From Azomonas agilis (GTDB lineage: Bacteria; Pseudomonadota; Gammaproteobacteria; Pseudomonadales; Pseudomonadaceae), in NCBI RefSeq assembly GCF_007830255.1, contig NZ_VLKG01000001.1, positions 434,001 to 498,000 of the forward strand: a stretch of 64,000 bases of DNA, read 5' to 3'. The translations under genes were made by a program, and so were the position numbers. Position 1 is the stretch's first letter; each line of letters opens with the position of its first letter. Below the pieces are notes generated by a model. That model had not been told where the DNA came from. It was given only the letters and a program-made list of their open reading frames with translations, and ran no database searches. Below, piece after piece: positions 8,565-17,919 of this stretch.

Positions 8565-9568
8565 TCCAACTCAAGCCGAATGCCCAAACGGGCATTTAGA
8601 TGATGGTCGTGGTGACTTGGGGCCAAACAAAGCACCTTATCTCCCGTATCCAATTGCAGTCGGTATAGGATATGTGAGCCTCGAAAGGACTTCTGTATTA
8701 CCTTGGCTCTTACTTCGCTTTGGTCATCGTGCACTATGTCGTCGGGACGAATCAGCACTTCAACCCTAGAGCCCAAACGCAAGCCATGTGGATGATGGAG
8801 AACGCCTAAAGGCGTTTGTACGGACTCTGTGGATAATACCTGCCCCGGCAACAGCACTCCTTGGCCAATAAAATCAGCGACAAAGGGATTCGCCGGCTGA
8901 TGATACAACTGGTAGGCATCGGCCCATTGCAGCAACGAACCCTGTTGCATTACCCCAATCTGATCAGCCACAGCAAAGGCTTCGTATTGATCGTGGGTCA
9001 CCATCAGGGCACTGATACCCCGTGCCTTAATGATGCCACGAATTTCCTGTGCTAGACCTTCGCGTAAATCCGCATCTAAACCAGAAAAAGGCTCATCCAA
9101 TAATAAAACCCTAGGCTCTGGAGCCAAAGCCCGCGCCAAGGCCACGCGCTGCTGCTGCCCTCCCGACAATTGATGTGCGTAACGCGCCCCTAATTGCGGC
9201 AACCCCACTAAAGCCAGCAGTTCCTGTACGATACTGTGCCGCACCGAAGACTTAATACCGCGTAACCCGAAGGCTATATTTTCAGCCACGGTAAGGTGTG
9301 GAAACAGGGCAAAATCTTGAAATACCATGCCGATTCGGCGCTGTTCAGGGGGCAGCAGGTAGTTTGGGCTCGACAGCAAGGAGCCATCTAAAGATACAGA
9401 ACCTGTCTGTACTGGCTCAAAGCCTGCAATGGCCCGCAATAGGCTGGTTTTCCCACATCCCGAAGGCCCCAACAGACAACCGATTTGGCCCTGTTGTAGG
9501 CTTAAACTGAGAGGACTGACCACACGAGTAGGGCCATAGGCAATGGATATCTGTTGGATCTCTAACAT
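8534..9568 (-). CDS. fbpC: Ferric iron ABC transporter, ATP-binding protein
   Basis: The 344-residue subunit has Walker A GPSGCGKTS near residue 36, the Q-loop in VFQDFALFPHLTV, signature LSGGQQQRVALARAL, Walker B LLLDEPFSGLD and the switch histidine in MVTHDQ. A C-terminal TOBE-like extension runs from about residue 240. It powers import through FbpB. The ATG overlaps the fbpB stop codon by one base (TAATG), so the two are translationally coupled. Assignment to iron rather than another substrate rests on the neighbouring binding protein. Confidence 0.9.
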   Translation of the reverse strand: MLEIQQISIAYGPTRVVSPLSLSLQQGQIGCLLGPSGCGKTSLLRAIAGFEPVQTGSVSLDGSLLSSPNYLLPPEQRRIGMVFQDFALFPHLTVAENIAFGLRGIKSSVRHSIVQELLALVGLPQLGARYAHQLSGGQQQRVALARALAPEPRVLLLDEPFSGLDADLREGLAQEIRGIIKARGISALMVTHDQYEAFAVADQIGVMQQGSLLQWADAYQLYHQPANPFVADFIGQGVLLPGQVLSTESVQTPLGVLHHPHGLRLGSRVEVLIRPDDIVHDDQSEVRAKVIQKSFRGSHILYRLQLDTGDKVLCLAPSHHDHHLNARLGIRLELDHLVLFPSSN

Positions 9569-11217
9569 TAGATTGGGCTCTTACGAGATTTGTCCAAGGC
9601 TTTGGACAACAAGACCACAGGGAGTAGACCGACCAAGACAATAGACAGAGCCGGTAAGGCAGCATCCGCCAAGCGCTCATCAGAGGCCAACTCATAGGCC
9701 CGCACAGACAGGGTATTAAAGTTAAAAGGCCGTAACAGCAAGGTTGCAGGCAATTCTTTAAGCACATCCACAAAGACCAGTATCACAGCAACCAGCAAGG
9801 AAGAGCGTAACAAAGGCAAATGGACGCGCACTAAAGCCTCTGTTGGTGAAGCTCCTAAGCTACGCGCGGCTTGATCCATTGAAGGTGTAATGCGCCCTAA
9901 ACCCGCCTCCAAGCCATGCAGGGCTACCGCCAAAAAACGCAGACTGTACGCCAACACCAAAGCGACTAAGGTTCCTGAAAACAGCAACCCCAAGCGAACA
10001 CCAAACCAGTGCTCAGCCCAAGCATCTAACTGATTATCCAACGCGGCCAGCGGCATCATCACGCCAATGGCAATCACTGTACCCGGCAGAGCATAGCCCA
10101 TCGCAGACAACCGCACCGGCCATTGAAGCAACCAATGCGGATTTAAACGACGACCATAAGCAAACAACAGCGCCACGGCACAAACGACTATTGAGGTCAA
10201 ACAAGCCAAGGAAAAGCTATGCCAACACAGCCGTAAAAACTCTGGGGAAATCAGTTGATCTAAGCGCTCTAAACTCCAGTAGAACAACTGTCCAGCCGGT
10301 AACACAAAGCCCAATAACAGGGGCAATAAACAGAGCACAACCGCTATCGCGTGCTTAAACCCCATCAAAGACAACCGCTCTGAAACCTGTGTACTCTGGC
10401 GCGGCTGGTAAAATTTCAGCCGTTGTCGTGAGCGCTGCTCTAAGTACAACAATACCAACACAACACTACAGAGTAAGGCCGCTAACTGCGCCGCTCCCAA
10501 GGGATTACCCATCCCAAACCAAGTACGAAAAATTCCCGTGGTGAAGGTGGTTACGCCAAAGTACTGAACTGTACCGTAGTCGGCTAACGCCTCCATCATC
10601 ACCAAAGCCATACCGGTCAAAATGGCGGGGCGAGCCATGGGTAAAGCAACCTTCCAAAAATGTTGTTTTGGTGTCCATCCTAGGGTGCGACTGGCCTCTA
10701 ATAATGAGGACGATTGCTCACTAAAAGCCGCACGGGCCAACAAATAAACATAGGGATAGAGCACCAAAGACAGCATCAATACCGCGCCGCCTAACGAGCG
10801 AATTTCTGGAAAATAGTAATCGCCGTACGACCAGCCAAAGATTGCCCGTAGTTGCGTTTGGATTGGCCCGGCAAAATCCAACAACCCGGTATAACTGTAA
10901 GCCATGATGTAGGCCGGAATTGCCATGGGTAACAACAGTACCCATTGCAACACCGAGCGCCCAAAAAACTCATAGCGCGCCACATACCAAGCCAGAGTAG
11001 TGCCTAAAACACCGGCTAAAACCCCAGCCCCCAGAGCCAAGCGCAAGGAATTCCACACATAATCGGCCAACACCGTATCCCTAAGGTGTTGCCATAATTC
11101 CGGCTGTGGCCAAAAAACAGAACCCAACACCACCAAAATAGGCACAGCCAACAAGGCGGCCAGCACAATCACCCAGACACTCAGACTGGAACAACGAAGT
11201 ACTTGCAGAATCATCAC
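9568..11217 (-). CDS. fbpB: Ferric iron ABC transporter, fused permease
   Basis: This 549-residue inner membrane protein is a tandem duplication of a binding-protein-dependent permease unit, with about twelve hydrophobic segments. Each half carries an EAA-type coupling loop (LLEASRTLGWTPKQHFWKVAL near 180 and DQAARSLGASPTEALVRVHL near 450). This duplicated layout is typical of FbpB/SfuB-type ferric permeases. Two adjacent ATG codons are possible; GGGGAGT fits the second somewhat better. A 52-base gap separates it from fbpA upstream, and it is coupled to fbpC downstream. Confidence 0.9.
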   Translation of the reverse strand: MMILQVLRCSSLSVWVIVLAALLAVPILVVLGSVFWPQPELWQHLRDTVLADYVWNSLRLALGAGVLAGVLGTTLAWYVARYEFFGRSVLQWVLLLPMAIPAYIMAYSYTGLLDFAGPIQTQLRAIFGWSYGDYYFPEIRSLGGAVLMLSLVLYPYVYLLARAAFSEQSSSLLEASRTLGWTPKQHFWKVALPMARPAILTGMALVMMEALADYGTVQYFGVTTFTTGIFRTWFGMGNPLGAAQLAALLCSVVLVLLYLEQRSRQRLKFYQPRQSTQVSERLSLMGFKHAIAVVLCLLPLLLGFVLPAGQLFYWSLERLDQLISPEFLRLCWHSFSLACLTSIVVCAVALLFAYGRRLNPHWLLQWPVRLSAMGYALPGTVIAIGVMMPLAALDNQLDAWAEHWFGVRLGLLFSGTLVALVLAYSLRFLAVALHGLEAGLGRITPSMDQAARSLGASPTEALVRVHLPLLRSSLLVAVILVFVDVLKELPATLLLRPFNFNTLSVRAYELASDERLADAALPALSIVLVGLLPVVLLSKALDKSRKSPI

Positions 11218-11269
11218 TCCCCATAACGCTGCCCGCTAAAACCGACAGCGTTACTCTGTTGCTAGCTGA

Positions 11270-12277
11270 TTACTTCCAGCCCGCTTTATCCATAATTTCA
11301 ATGGCTTTTGCGTTTAACTCGCCCAGTTTTGCCAGTGCCAAAGAGTCTGCTTTAAAGTGTCCAAAAGACTCCAATAGAGGGCTCCACTTCACGCCCTCCA
11401 CTACGGGATACTCATGGTTAGTGGCCGCATACCAGTCCTGAGCTTCAGGCTTTACCATGTACTCAAGCAGCTTTATGGCTTCGGCTTTATTGGGGGCAAA
11501 TTTGGCAACCCCTGCGCCGGAAATGTTTACATGGGTGCCAAAGTCATTTTGATTGGGCCAGAACACCTTCAGCTTTTCTGCCGCCGCCTTGTCTTTGGGA
11601 TCATCCAACATGCCGCCCAAATAGTAGGTGTTGGCAATGGCTAAATCGCACACACCCGCTGCTGCTGCTTTGATCTGATCCCGATCCCCACCTTTAGGAG
11701 GCTGGGCAAAGTTGTTCACAAAACCATTGGCCCAAGCTTGGGTTTTTTCCTCACCTAAATGAGCGAGTAACGCCGCCACCATGGACTGGTTATAAATATT
11801 ATCGGAAGAGCGAATGCAGATTTTTCCCTTCCATTTGGGATCAGCCAGATCTTGCAGCGTCGATAGCTGTGCAGGATCGACCTTAGCAGGTACATACAAA
11901 ATAGGACGAGCGCGCAAAGTTAAACCAAACCACTGCTGTTCAGGATCGCGTAGATAGGCAGGAATCGCGCCCGTTAGGGTAGCTGAGTCCACCACCTGCA
12001 AAACCCCAGCCGTTTTAGCACGGCTTAAGCGACCTACGTCTGAGCTGATGAGCACATCAGCCGGGCTGTTACGCCCTTCTGTCTGCATCCGACCAATTAA
12101 CTCATCGGGTTTACCCGTGATCAGATTAACCTTAATGCCGGTTTCCTGAGTAAACCGATCCAGTACTGGCTTAATCAGTTCCTCTTGTCGGCCAGAGTAC
12201 ACATTGACCTCAGCCGCTTGCACAGCGCTAGCCAGGATTAAGCAGGCCGCTAATAAAGACCTTTTCCATAACATCAT
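11270..12277 (-). CDS. fbpA: Ferric iron-binding periplasmic protein
   Basis: The 335-residue precursor has a clear signal peptide ending ASAVQAAEVNVYSGRQEE. The mature part matches the class of ferric-binding proteins: VNVYSGRQEELI at the start and the paired tyrosines of IANTYYLGGM, which bind iron, near residue 215. The protein captures free ferric ion in the periplasm and passes it to FbpB. It is the first gene of fbpABC. The region upstream is AT-rich, but no good Fur box was seen. A thiamine or phosphonate protein of the same fold is much less likely given the tyrosine pair. Confidence 0.92.
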   Translation of the reverse strand: MMLWKRSLLAACLILASAVQAAEVNVYSGRQEELIKPVLDRFTQETGIKVNLITGKPDELIGRMQTEGRNSPADVLISSDVGRLSRAKTAGVLQVVDSATLTGAIPAYLRDPEQQWFGLTLRARPILYVPAKVDPAQLSTLQDLADPKWKGKICIRSSDNIYNQSMVAALLAHLGEEKTQAWANGFVNNFAQPPKGGDRDQIKAAAAGVCDLAIANTYYLGGMLDDPKDKAAAEKLKVFWPNQNDFGTHVNISGAGVAKFAPNKAEAIKLLEYMVKPEAQDWYAATNHEYPVVEGVKWSPLLESFGHFKADSLALAKLGELNAKAIEIMDKAGWK

Positions 12278-12553
12278 GATGCCCTGCCTTAGGTATTTTT
12301 ATGACTGACATTTGTATAGATATAAACAAGAACTCATCCCCTATAAATAGCCTTTTATGTATGGGGAAAGTCCATTACATATGGATAAGCCTCTAATTTA
12401 CTGAGGATATACAGTATCTTCGGCAATTAAGACTTAATTGAGAGCGAATCACATAAAGAGCAAAACAATGCTTTTATGGTTACCAAAAATTGCCAGCTCA
12501 CATGCTCTCCATAGACTCATGAGCTAGCTCTGAATGTCTGATACCGGTTTGGA

Positions 12554-13495
12554 TTAGCGCTGCTCTATCTTCTTGAGGCAAGCCTGCTGTACCTCAAAAA
12601 ACACCACCACAAAAATAGCGAGCGCAAAGGGCAGCAACAAATATAAACCACGGAATACGATCAAGGCAGCCAGCATATCAACCGTATTGAACTCAGGTAG
12701 TGCAGCTAAAAACGTGACCTCTAAGACACCTAAGCCACCCGGCGCATGGGAAAGTAAGGCTAAAGAGAAAGAAGCCAGAAAAACCCCTAAAATGGTGATA
12801 TACCCGGGATTACCCTGTTCTGGCAACGCAAAATAGATGATGGCCGCCGCACATAAAATCTCCAGCGGGCCAGCTAATAACTGGCGCGCCACAATAGATG
12901 GCTTAGGATACTCAACCTGCCATTTCCAGCAGCGTAAAGGCGGGAGATTGCGCAAAGAACCTACAACATAAAGGATAATCGCTGACAGCATTAAAAAGCC
13001 GATGACGCGTGCCACCCAAGGGTCTAAAGGTAAAATACGGCTAATCAGCTCCGGTTGTATCAACAGCACCACTCCAGAAGCCAGAACCGTCCCCATAGCA
13101 AAGGTTAGCGAACAAAAGACAATCAGAATACCAATATCTTGAGGGGTTAACCCCTTAGTACGATAAGCACGATACCTCACCAGAGCCCCGGAAAATACGG
13201 AAGCTCCAATATTATGGGCCAGCGCATAGGTGGTAAAAGAACACAGTGTAATGAACCACCAAGAAATCTTGTGGCCCAAGTGTGAAACTGCGATACGGTC
13301 ATACCAAGCCAGCGCTGCGTAGGCTCCCAAGGTAGCCAAGCCAGCCATCACCCAATGGGGTGTAGCAATGGCGCGCAAGCTTTCTGTCAGTTCGGCCAAG
13401 GATATGTTGCGTACTTCCTGGTATAGCAAATAACCAGATAGCAACACAGCCACGATCCCGACAAGAGTCCAAGCAGTATTGCCTCTGTTACTCAT
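12554..13495 (-). CDS. YbhN-type integral membrane protein (LPG synthase TM family)
   Basis: The 313-residue protein has about eight hydrophobic segments and the motif SHAPGGLGVLEVTFLAALP near residue 247, typical of the UPF0104/YbhN family, which is related to the transmembrane half of MprF. It lacks the soluble aminoacyltransferase domain, so it cannot itself make lysyl-phosphatidylglycerol; a lipid transport or flipping role is inferred from the family only. It lies 127 bases downstream of the RetS-like gene in the same direction, an arrangement I recall from Pseudomonas. Confidence 0.8.
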   Translation of the reverse strand: MSNRGNTAWTLVGIVAVLLSGYLLYQEVRNISLAELTESLRAIATPHWVMAGLATLGAYAALAWYDRIAVSHLGHKISWWFITLCSFTTYALAHNIGASVFSGALVRYRAYRTKGLTPQDIGILIVFCSLTFAMGTVLASGVVLLIQPELISRILPLDPWVARVIGFLMLSAIILYVVGSLRNLPPLRCWKWQVEYPKPSIVARQLLAGPLEILCAAAIIYFALPEQGNPGYITILGVFLASFSLALLSHAPGGLGVLEVTFLAALPEFNTVDMLAALIVFRGLYLLLPFALAIFVVVFFEVQQACLKKIEQR

Positions 13496-13622
13496 TCACG
13501 GATCCCCAGTTTTTTTATTGGAACAACAGCACGCAGTACCTCAGGCAGAGTGCTAGCCCGGTACTTTACTGCCTGAATTGCCTTGTGTCGCCTACGAAGA
13601 AATAAGTAGTTTTTTCGAGGAG

Positions 13623-16418
13623 TTAACGAATAAGGGACCGATGATGTGCCGCGTGGCTTTCCAGATAGGGACGAACCAGAGTCCGTAGTCGAGATAAATC
13701 CACTGGTTTGGCGATGTAGTCATCCATTCCCACCGCTTTTGCTCGACTTTGATGCTCTGCAAAAATATAAGCGGTTAAGGCTACCACGGGGGTACGAGTA
13801 CGCTCAGGATGCAAAGCTTCCCACAACCTTAACTGGTGGGTTGCGGTGTACCCATCCATCACAGGCATTTCGCAGTCCATCAGAACTAAATCAAAAGACT
13901 CGTTTTGCAAAGCCTGTAACGCTTCCTGACCGTTTTTAACCAACTTAGGGACAATTTTTAACTTACCCAATAACCCAGCAATCACCTTACTGGAGGCTTT
14001 ATCATCCTCGGCAACCAACATCCGAAAATCCTCAGGAACACTCCAAAGCTGCGTCGAATGAATCAAACTCATACGATTAAGACGACCCGTGCGTTTTAAC
14101 TCATGGATCAGTACGGTTTTTAGTGTGTATGGAGAGACAGGACGCACCAACAGGCGATTAATCCCCGCATTACGGGCCTCAATGCGGCTATTGGCGGATT
14201 CGAGCGTTACCAACAAAATCAGGGCTACATCCTGTTTAAGTAGCACATCTTCCCGCACCTTAGTTGCTAATTGCAGCCCCGTCATACCCAACATGTCTTG
14301 ATCTATGATGACCGCGTCAAATAAATCGCCTAAATGAACGCGTGTTCTCATCAAAGCCAGAGCCTCTTTACCATCCACGGCTAAATCGACATCAGCACCC
14401 CAACTGCGACATTGGGTGGATAAAACCTGACGGCAGGTTTCATCATCATCCACAATCAATACCCGAGCGCCTGAGAGCAAGCTTTCTTGCATCTCTGGAG
14501 CCTCAAGCGCTGGGAGGATTTGAGTGGGTAAATGGATGCAGATTCGACTTCCTCCCGAAGCCGATAAACTGTTAGAACTCCAGCGTCCTCCTAAGATACG
14601 CACTCGCTCCACTAAGCTCAGCACATTTAGGCTAACTTCAGGTGATAAAGCCTTAAGTTTTTGCGCAGGCTCGGTAAGAGTTGATAGCAGATGTTGTGCC
14701 GCCTCGGATAAAGGTGCGCCATCATCCTCCAGACTCAGCTTAATCTCTGGCAAAGAGGCTTCCTGAATCACAGAAACACTGAGCTGAATCTGGCGTACAT
14801 CCGGTCGGCATAAGCGGCTATCCAATAACCCCATCAGCAGTTGGCGCATGCGTGCTGGATCGGTCTGGATATACACAATCTGTTGCAAATCCTGCACGTA
14901 ACTGAGGGTTACCCCTTGGCGCTCAAAGCGATAACGCAAGTCTTCAATACACTCAGTGACCAGCCCAGAAAGGCTCAGGGGAAGCTGATCCAACTCTATT
15001 GGCTTTGAGTGGGGCTGAAGAATATCTAAGGTCTCATGGATCAGATCCAACAACTGATAATGAGCTCCTTGGATGGCGTGAACAGCCTCTCGTTGCTGTA
15101 CCGACAAGACTGTCTGCTGTAGTAACTCTGCTGTATTTAACCCAGCATTGACTAATTGACTCAGTTCCTGATTGACCTGCGCTAAGAATACCTCCTGCAC
15201 CTTAGGCTCATCAGCCGGGCGATCTAAGGGCACAGCCGGAGTCTGTCTCGCAGCGCGCAAAGCAGCATGGCGTTCTTTTTTCTGGCGGGCCAAAGCAATA
15301 TTCAATACCAAGCCCCCAAAGGTAGCGAGCCAGAATACAGCGCTCACTAAGCCCTCAGCATCCAAAATTTGATAACCCACAGAGGTAGAGAGTAGGCAGG
15401 TATAACCCAGAGCAAAAACCAGCCCTAAAACCACCAAATGGGCCGGACGATTACCACAAGCAGCATAGTATCCACTGATCACCAGTACGCTGAGCGTCAA
15501 AACGAGCGCCAAGCTTTGTGCCAATAAACCATGTAATAACCAAGGTTTAACCACCAAAGCTAAGGCTTCTACAGCCATCATGTAAAAACCGATGCGGATA
15601 AACCACAGAACCGCAGGACTGGCAAAGGTTCGGAAAAAACACAGCAAGAAGGCCAAGATAGCCATGCAGGCCAACAAAGGCATGAGATCAGCCACCAGAG
15701 ATTGATGGTGCGCCCATTCGGGGAACCACACCACCCAAAGCCCCAGATTAGCAATCAAACTACTAAGTAGCATGAGGTGAAAAGCGGCCAGCCACAGATA
15801 AGCTATCTGTCGATGTTTCAGCAGGCAAATCAGGTTATAAATGACTACTAACCCTAGAGTCCCCAGCAACATGCCATGAAAATAAGCCATCCGCTCTAGC
15901 ATGCTTAAACCCTTGTCCCCCAAAAGCTCAAAATAGGCCATCATGGAATGCCCAGACTGCAAACGCAGATAAGCTTCTCGGGGTTGGTTATCGCTTGGTA
16001 GCGTAAACAGATAAGGACTGATCGCAGACTGCCAATGGTGCTCCTTAGCCCGCAGAGAACCACTTTGTACGTGCCGCTCTAACTGCCCTTGATGCAGTAA
16101 ATAAAAATCCAAATACTCCACATGACGAGCGTTCACCCACAGCCAATAGGGGGCTTTAGCATAAGCCGGAATCTGAACGTGTATCCAAACTGCCTTTTCA
16201 CTACCCATAGCGGTATATGAAGGCGTATCTAGGCGTTTGAACAGTGACTGCTCCGCTCTCACTTCATCCAAGGATAATTGACCTGAAGGATCAATCAGCA
16301 CATGCCAATTTTGCGCCTCTGGATGCATCTGAAAAGCGGTCTGTACCTGTGAATAGGTTTGCTTTACCTCAGCACACCAGAGGAATAAACCTAACCAACA
16401 CGTCCAAAACAAGCGCAC
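13623..16418 (-). CDS. retS: RetS-like hybrid sensor with degenerate kinase domain
   Basis: The 931-residue protein has an N-terminal hydrophobic stretch, a periplasmic 7TMR-DISMED2 sensor domain (about 30-165), seven membrane segments (about 175-378), a HisKA-like helix region (about 405-465), an HATPase-like region (about 480-632) and two receiver domains (652-775 and 798-920). This matches P. aeruginosa RetS, and the neighbours purD-purH-fis-dusB match too. The kinase core is badly altered: the H-box reads FLAQVNQELSQL, with Gln417 where the histidine should be; both N-box asparagines are lost (Gly530, Ser534); the G1 box reads DDGAPL. Receiver 1 keeps Asp706 but has Arg759 for the usual lysine; receiver 2 is complete (Asp848, Lys904). 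The GTG start has only a weak ribosome site. It probably works by binding another kinase (GacS-like) rather than by phosphorylation. Confidence 0.85.
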   Translation of the reverse strand: MRLFWTCWLGLFLWCAEVKQTYSQVQTAFQMHPEAQNWHVLIDPSGQLSLDEVRAEQSLFKRLDTPSYTAMGSEKAVWIHVQIPAYAKAPYWLWVNARHVEYLDFYLLHQGQLERHVQSGSLRAKEHHWQSAISPYLFTLPSDNQPREAYLRLQSGHSMMAYFELLGDKGLSMLERMAYFHGMLLGTLGLVVIYNLICLLKHRQIAYLWLAAFHLMLLSSLIANLGLWVVWFPEWAHHQSLVADLMPLLACMAILAFLLCFFRTFASPAVLWFIRIGFYMMAVEALALVVKPWLLHGLLAQSLALVLTLSVLVISGYYAACGNRPAHLVVLGLVFALGYTCLLSTSVGYQILDAEGLVSAVFWLATFGGLVLNIALARQKKERHAALRAARQTPAVPLDRPADEPKVQEVFLAQVNQELSQLVNAGLNTAELLQQTVLSVQQREAVHAIQGAHYQLLDLIHETLDILQPHSKPIELDQLPLSLSGLVTECIEDLRYRFERQGVTLSYVQDLQQIVYIQTDPARMRQLLMGLLDSRLCRPDVRQIQLSVSVIQEASLPEIKLSLEDDGAPLSEAAQHLLSTLTEPAQKLKALSPEVSLNVLSLVERVRILGGRWSSNSLSASGGSRICIHLPTQILPALEAPEMQESLLSGARVLIVDDDETCRQVLSTQCRSWGADVDLAVDGKEALALMRTRVHLGDLFDAVIIDQDMLGMTGLQLATKVREDVLLKQDVALILLVTLESANSRIEARNAGINRLLVRPVSPYTLKTVLIHELKRTGRLNRMSLIHSTQLWSVPEDFRMLVAEDDKASSKVIAGLLGKLKIVPKLVKNGQEALQALQNESFDLVLMDCEMPVMDGYTATHQLRLWEALHPERTRTPVVALTAYIFAEHQSRAKAVGMDDYIAKPVDLSRLRTLVRPYLESHAAHHRSLIR

Positions 16419-16482
16419 AGGAGAAATTCCATTCAGTCTAGCCGGCTTGCACGAGCCGCACGTCCATAGGGATAACTCGTAA

Positions 16483-16506
16483 AGACCCCTGCTTTAACAA
16501 GGGTCT
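16483..16506 (-). terminator. Hairpin downstream of purD
   Basis: AGACCC (16483-16488) pairs with GGGTCT (16501-16506), 20 bases past the purD stop codon. The following T run on the minus strand is short (TTT). It may reduce read-through from purD into the retS-like gene. Confidence 0.45.
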
Positions 16507-16525
16507 GTGTGCAATGAGTATGATG

Positions 16526-17815
16526 CTAGGCTAAGGACTGCTCGCGTTCAACAGCTCGATAGCCAATATCGTTACGATAAAAACAGCCGTCCCAAGAAAT
16601 CTCGCGAGCCAGTATATAGGCGTTCTGTTGAGCTTCTAAGACGGTATTGCCCAAGGCCGTCGCGCACAGCACACGCCCGCCGGAGGTCAACACCTGCTGA
16701 TCCTTATAAGTGGTACCGGCATGAAATACCTTACCGGGCCACTGTGCAGCCTGCTCTAGCCCGTGAATCACCGCACCTTTAGCGTAGTCACCGGGATAGC
16801 CACCTGCAGCTAACACCACTCCAAGGCTTGGCCGAGGATCCCACTGGGCTTCGATTTTATCTAAGGCTTTAGCCAAAGCGGCTTCAACCAACAACACCAA
16901 ACTGGATTGCAAGCGCAGCATCACCGGCTGAGTTTCAGGATCACCAAAACGGCAATTAAACTCGATGACTTTGGGCGCGCCCGTTTGATCAATCATCAAC
17001 CCCGCGTAGAGGAATCCGGTATACACATTACCCTCAGCAGCCATACCACGCACGGTTGGATAAATAATCTCATCCATCACCTGCTGGTGTACTTCAGGTG
17101 TGACCACAGGAGCCGGAGAATAAGCCCCCATGCCACCGGTATTGGGGCCAGTATCTGCATCCCCTACCCGTTTGTGATCCTGACTGCTGGCCATAGGCAG
17201 CACATGCTCACCGTCCACCATGACGATAAAGCTGGCCTCTTCGCCGTCCAAAAAGTCCTCAATCACAATACGGGCTCCGGCATCACCAAAGGCATTGCCT
17301 GAGAGCATATCCCGCACCGCGGCTTCGGCCTCTTCTAGGGTCATAGCCACGATGACCCCTTTGCCCGCCGCTAAACCATCGGCCTTAATGACGATGGGAG
17401 CACCACGCTCACGCAAATAGGCCAGCGCAGGCTCTACTTCAGTGAAGTTTTGATAGGAAGCGGTCGGAATACCCTGCCGAGCCAGAAAGTCTTTGGTAAA
17501 GGCTTTAGAGCCCTCTAACTGGGCCGCTGCCGCTGTGGGGCCAAAGATATCCAAACCCCGACTACGAAATAAATCCACTACCCCTTTCACTAAAGGTGCT
17601 TCCGGGCCAACGATGGTGAGTTGGACATTTTGAGCTGCAAACTCAGCCAATGCCTCTAAATCCAGCACATCAATGGCAATGTTTTCACATTTAGCTTCAG
17701 TGGCAGTTCCAGCATTTCCTGGAGCTACAAAAACCTTTTCAACGCGAGCATCCTGCGCCACCTTCCAAGCTAGCGCGTGCTCACGACCACCACTGCCAAT
17801 AATCAATACCTTCAT
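16526..17815 (-). CDS. purD: Phosphoribosylamine-glycine ligase
   Basis: PurD joins glycine to phosphoribosylamine in step two of purine synthesis. The 429-residue enzyme begins MKVLIIGSGGREHALAW, the family's nucleotide-binding start, and has the ATP-grasp motifs VIKADGLAAGKGV near residue 140 and IEFNCRFGDPETQ near residue 285. The frame extends seven codons further upstream, but the internal ATG with GGAG just before it gives the normal family length. It lies 104 bases after purH on the same strand, the usual arrangement. Confidence 0.97.
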   Translation of the reverse strand: MKVLIIGSGGREHALAWKVAQDARVEKVFVAPGNAGTATEAKCENIAIDVLDLEALAEFAAQNVQLTIVGPEAPLVKGVVDLFRSRGLDIFGPTAAAAQLEGSKAFTKDFLARQGIPTASYQNFTEVEPALAYLRERGAPIVIKADGLAAGKGVIVAMTLEEAEAAVRDMLSGNAFGDAGARIVIEDFLDGEEASFIVMVDGEHVLPMASSQDHKRVGDADTGPNTGGMGAYSPAPVVTPEVHQQVMDEIIYPTVRGMAAEGNVYTGFLYAGLMIDQTGAPKVIEFNCRFGDPETQPVMLRLQSSLVLLVEAALAKALDKIEAQWDPRPSLGVVLAAGGYPGDYAKGAVIHGLEQAAQWPGKVFHAGTTYKDQQVLTSGGRVLCATALGNTVLEAQQNAYILAREISWDGCFYRNDIGYRAVEREQSLA

Positions 17816-17919
17816 TGTGTTCTCCGGGTAGAGCAAGCCTAAGACTCTCAGGCTGTAGGCTTTGGGTTAAAGGCTAAATACGCCCAGCGTCCCGCCTTAA
17901 GCTCCACAGTATTATTCGA

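Noticed and set aside
12278-12553. Fur box upstream of fbpA
   Set aside because: I scanned the AT-rich 276-base gap for GATAAT-type repeats and found none convincing, so iron control is not annotated.
17816-17836. Extended purD start seven codons upstream
   Set aside because: The upstream start lacks a ribosome site, while the internal ATG has GGAG and gives the family-standard N-terminus. Similar upstream extensions of purH, dusB, ftsA, glcB, lpoA, rsmI and the Tim44-like gene were trimmed for the same reason.
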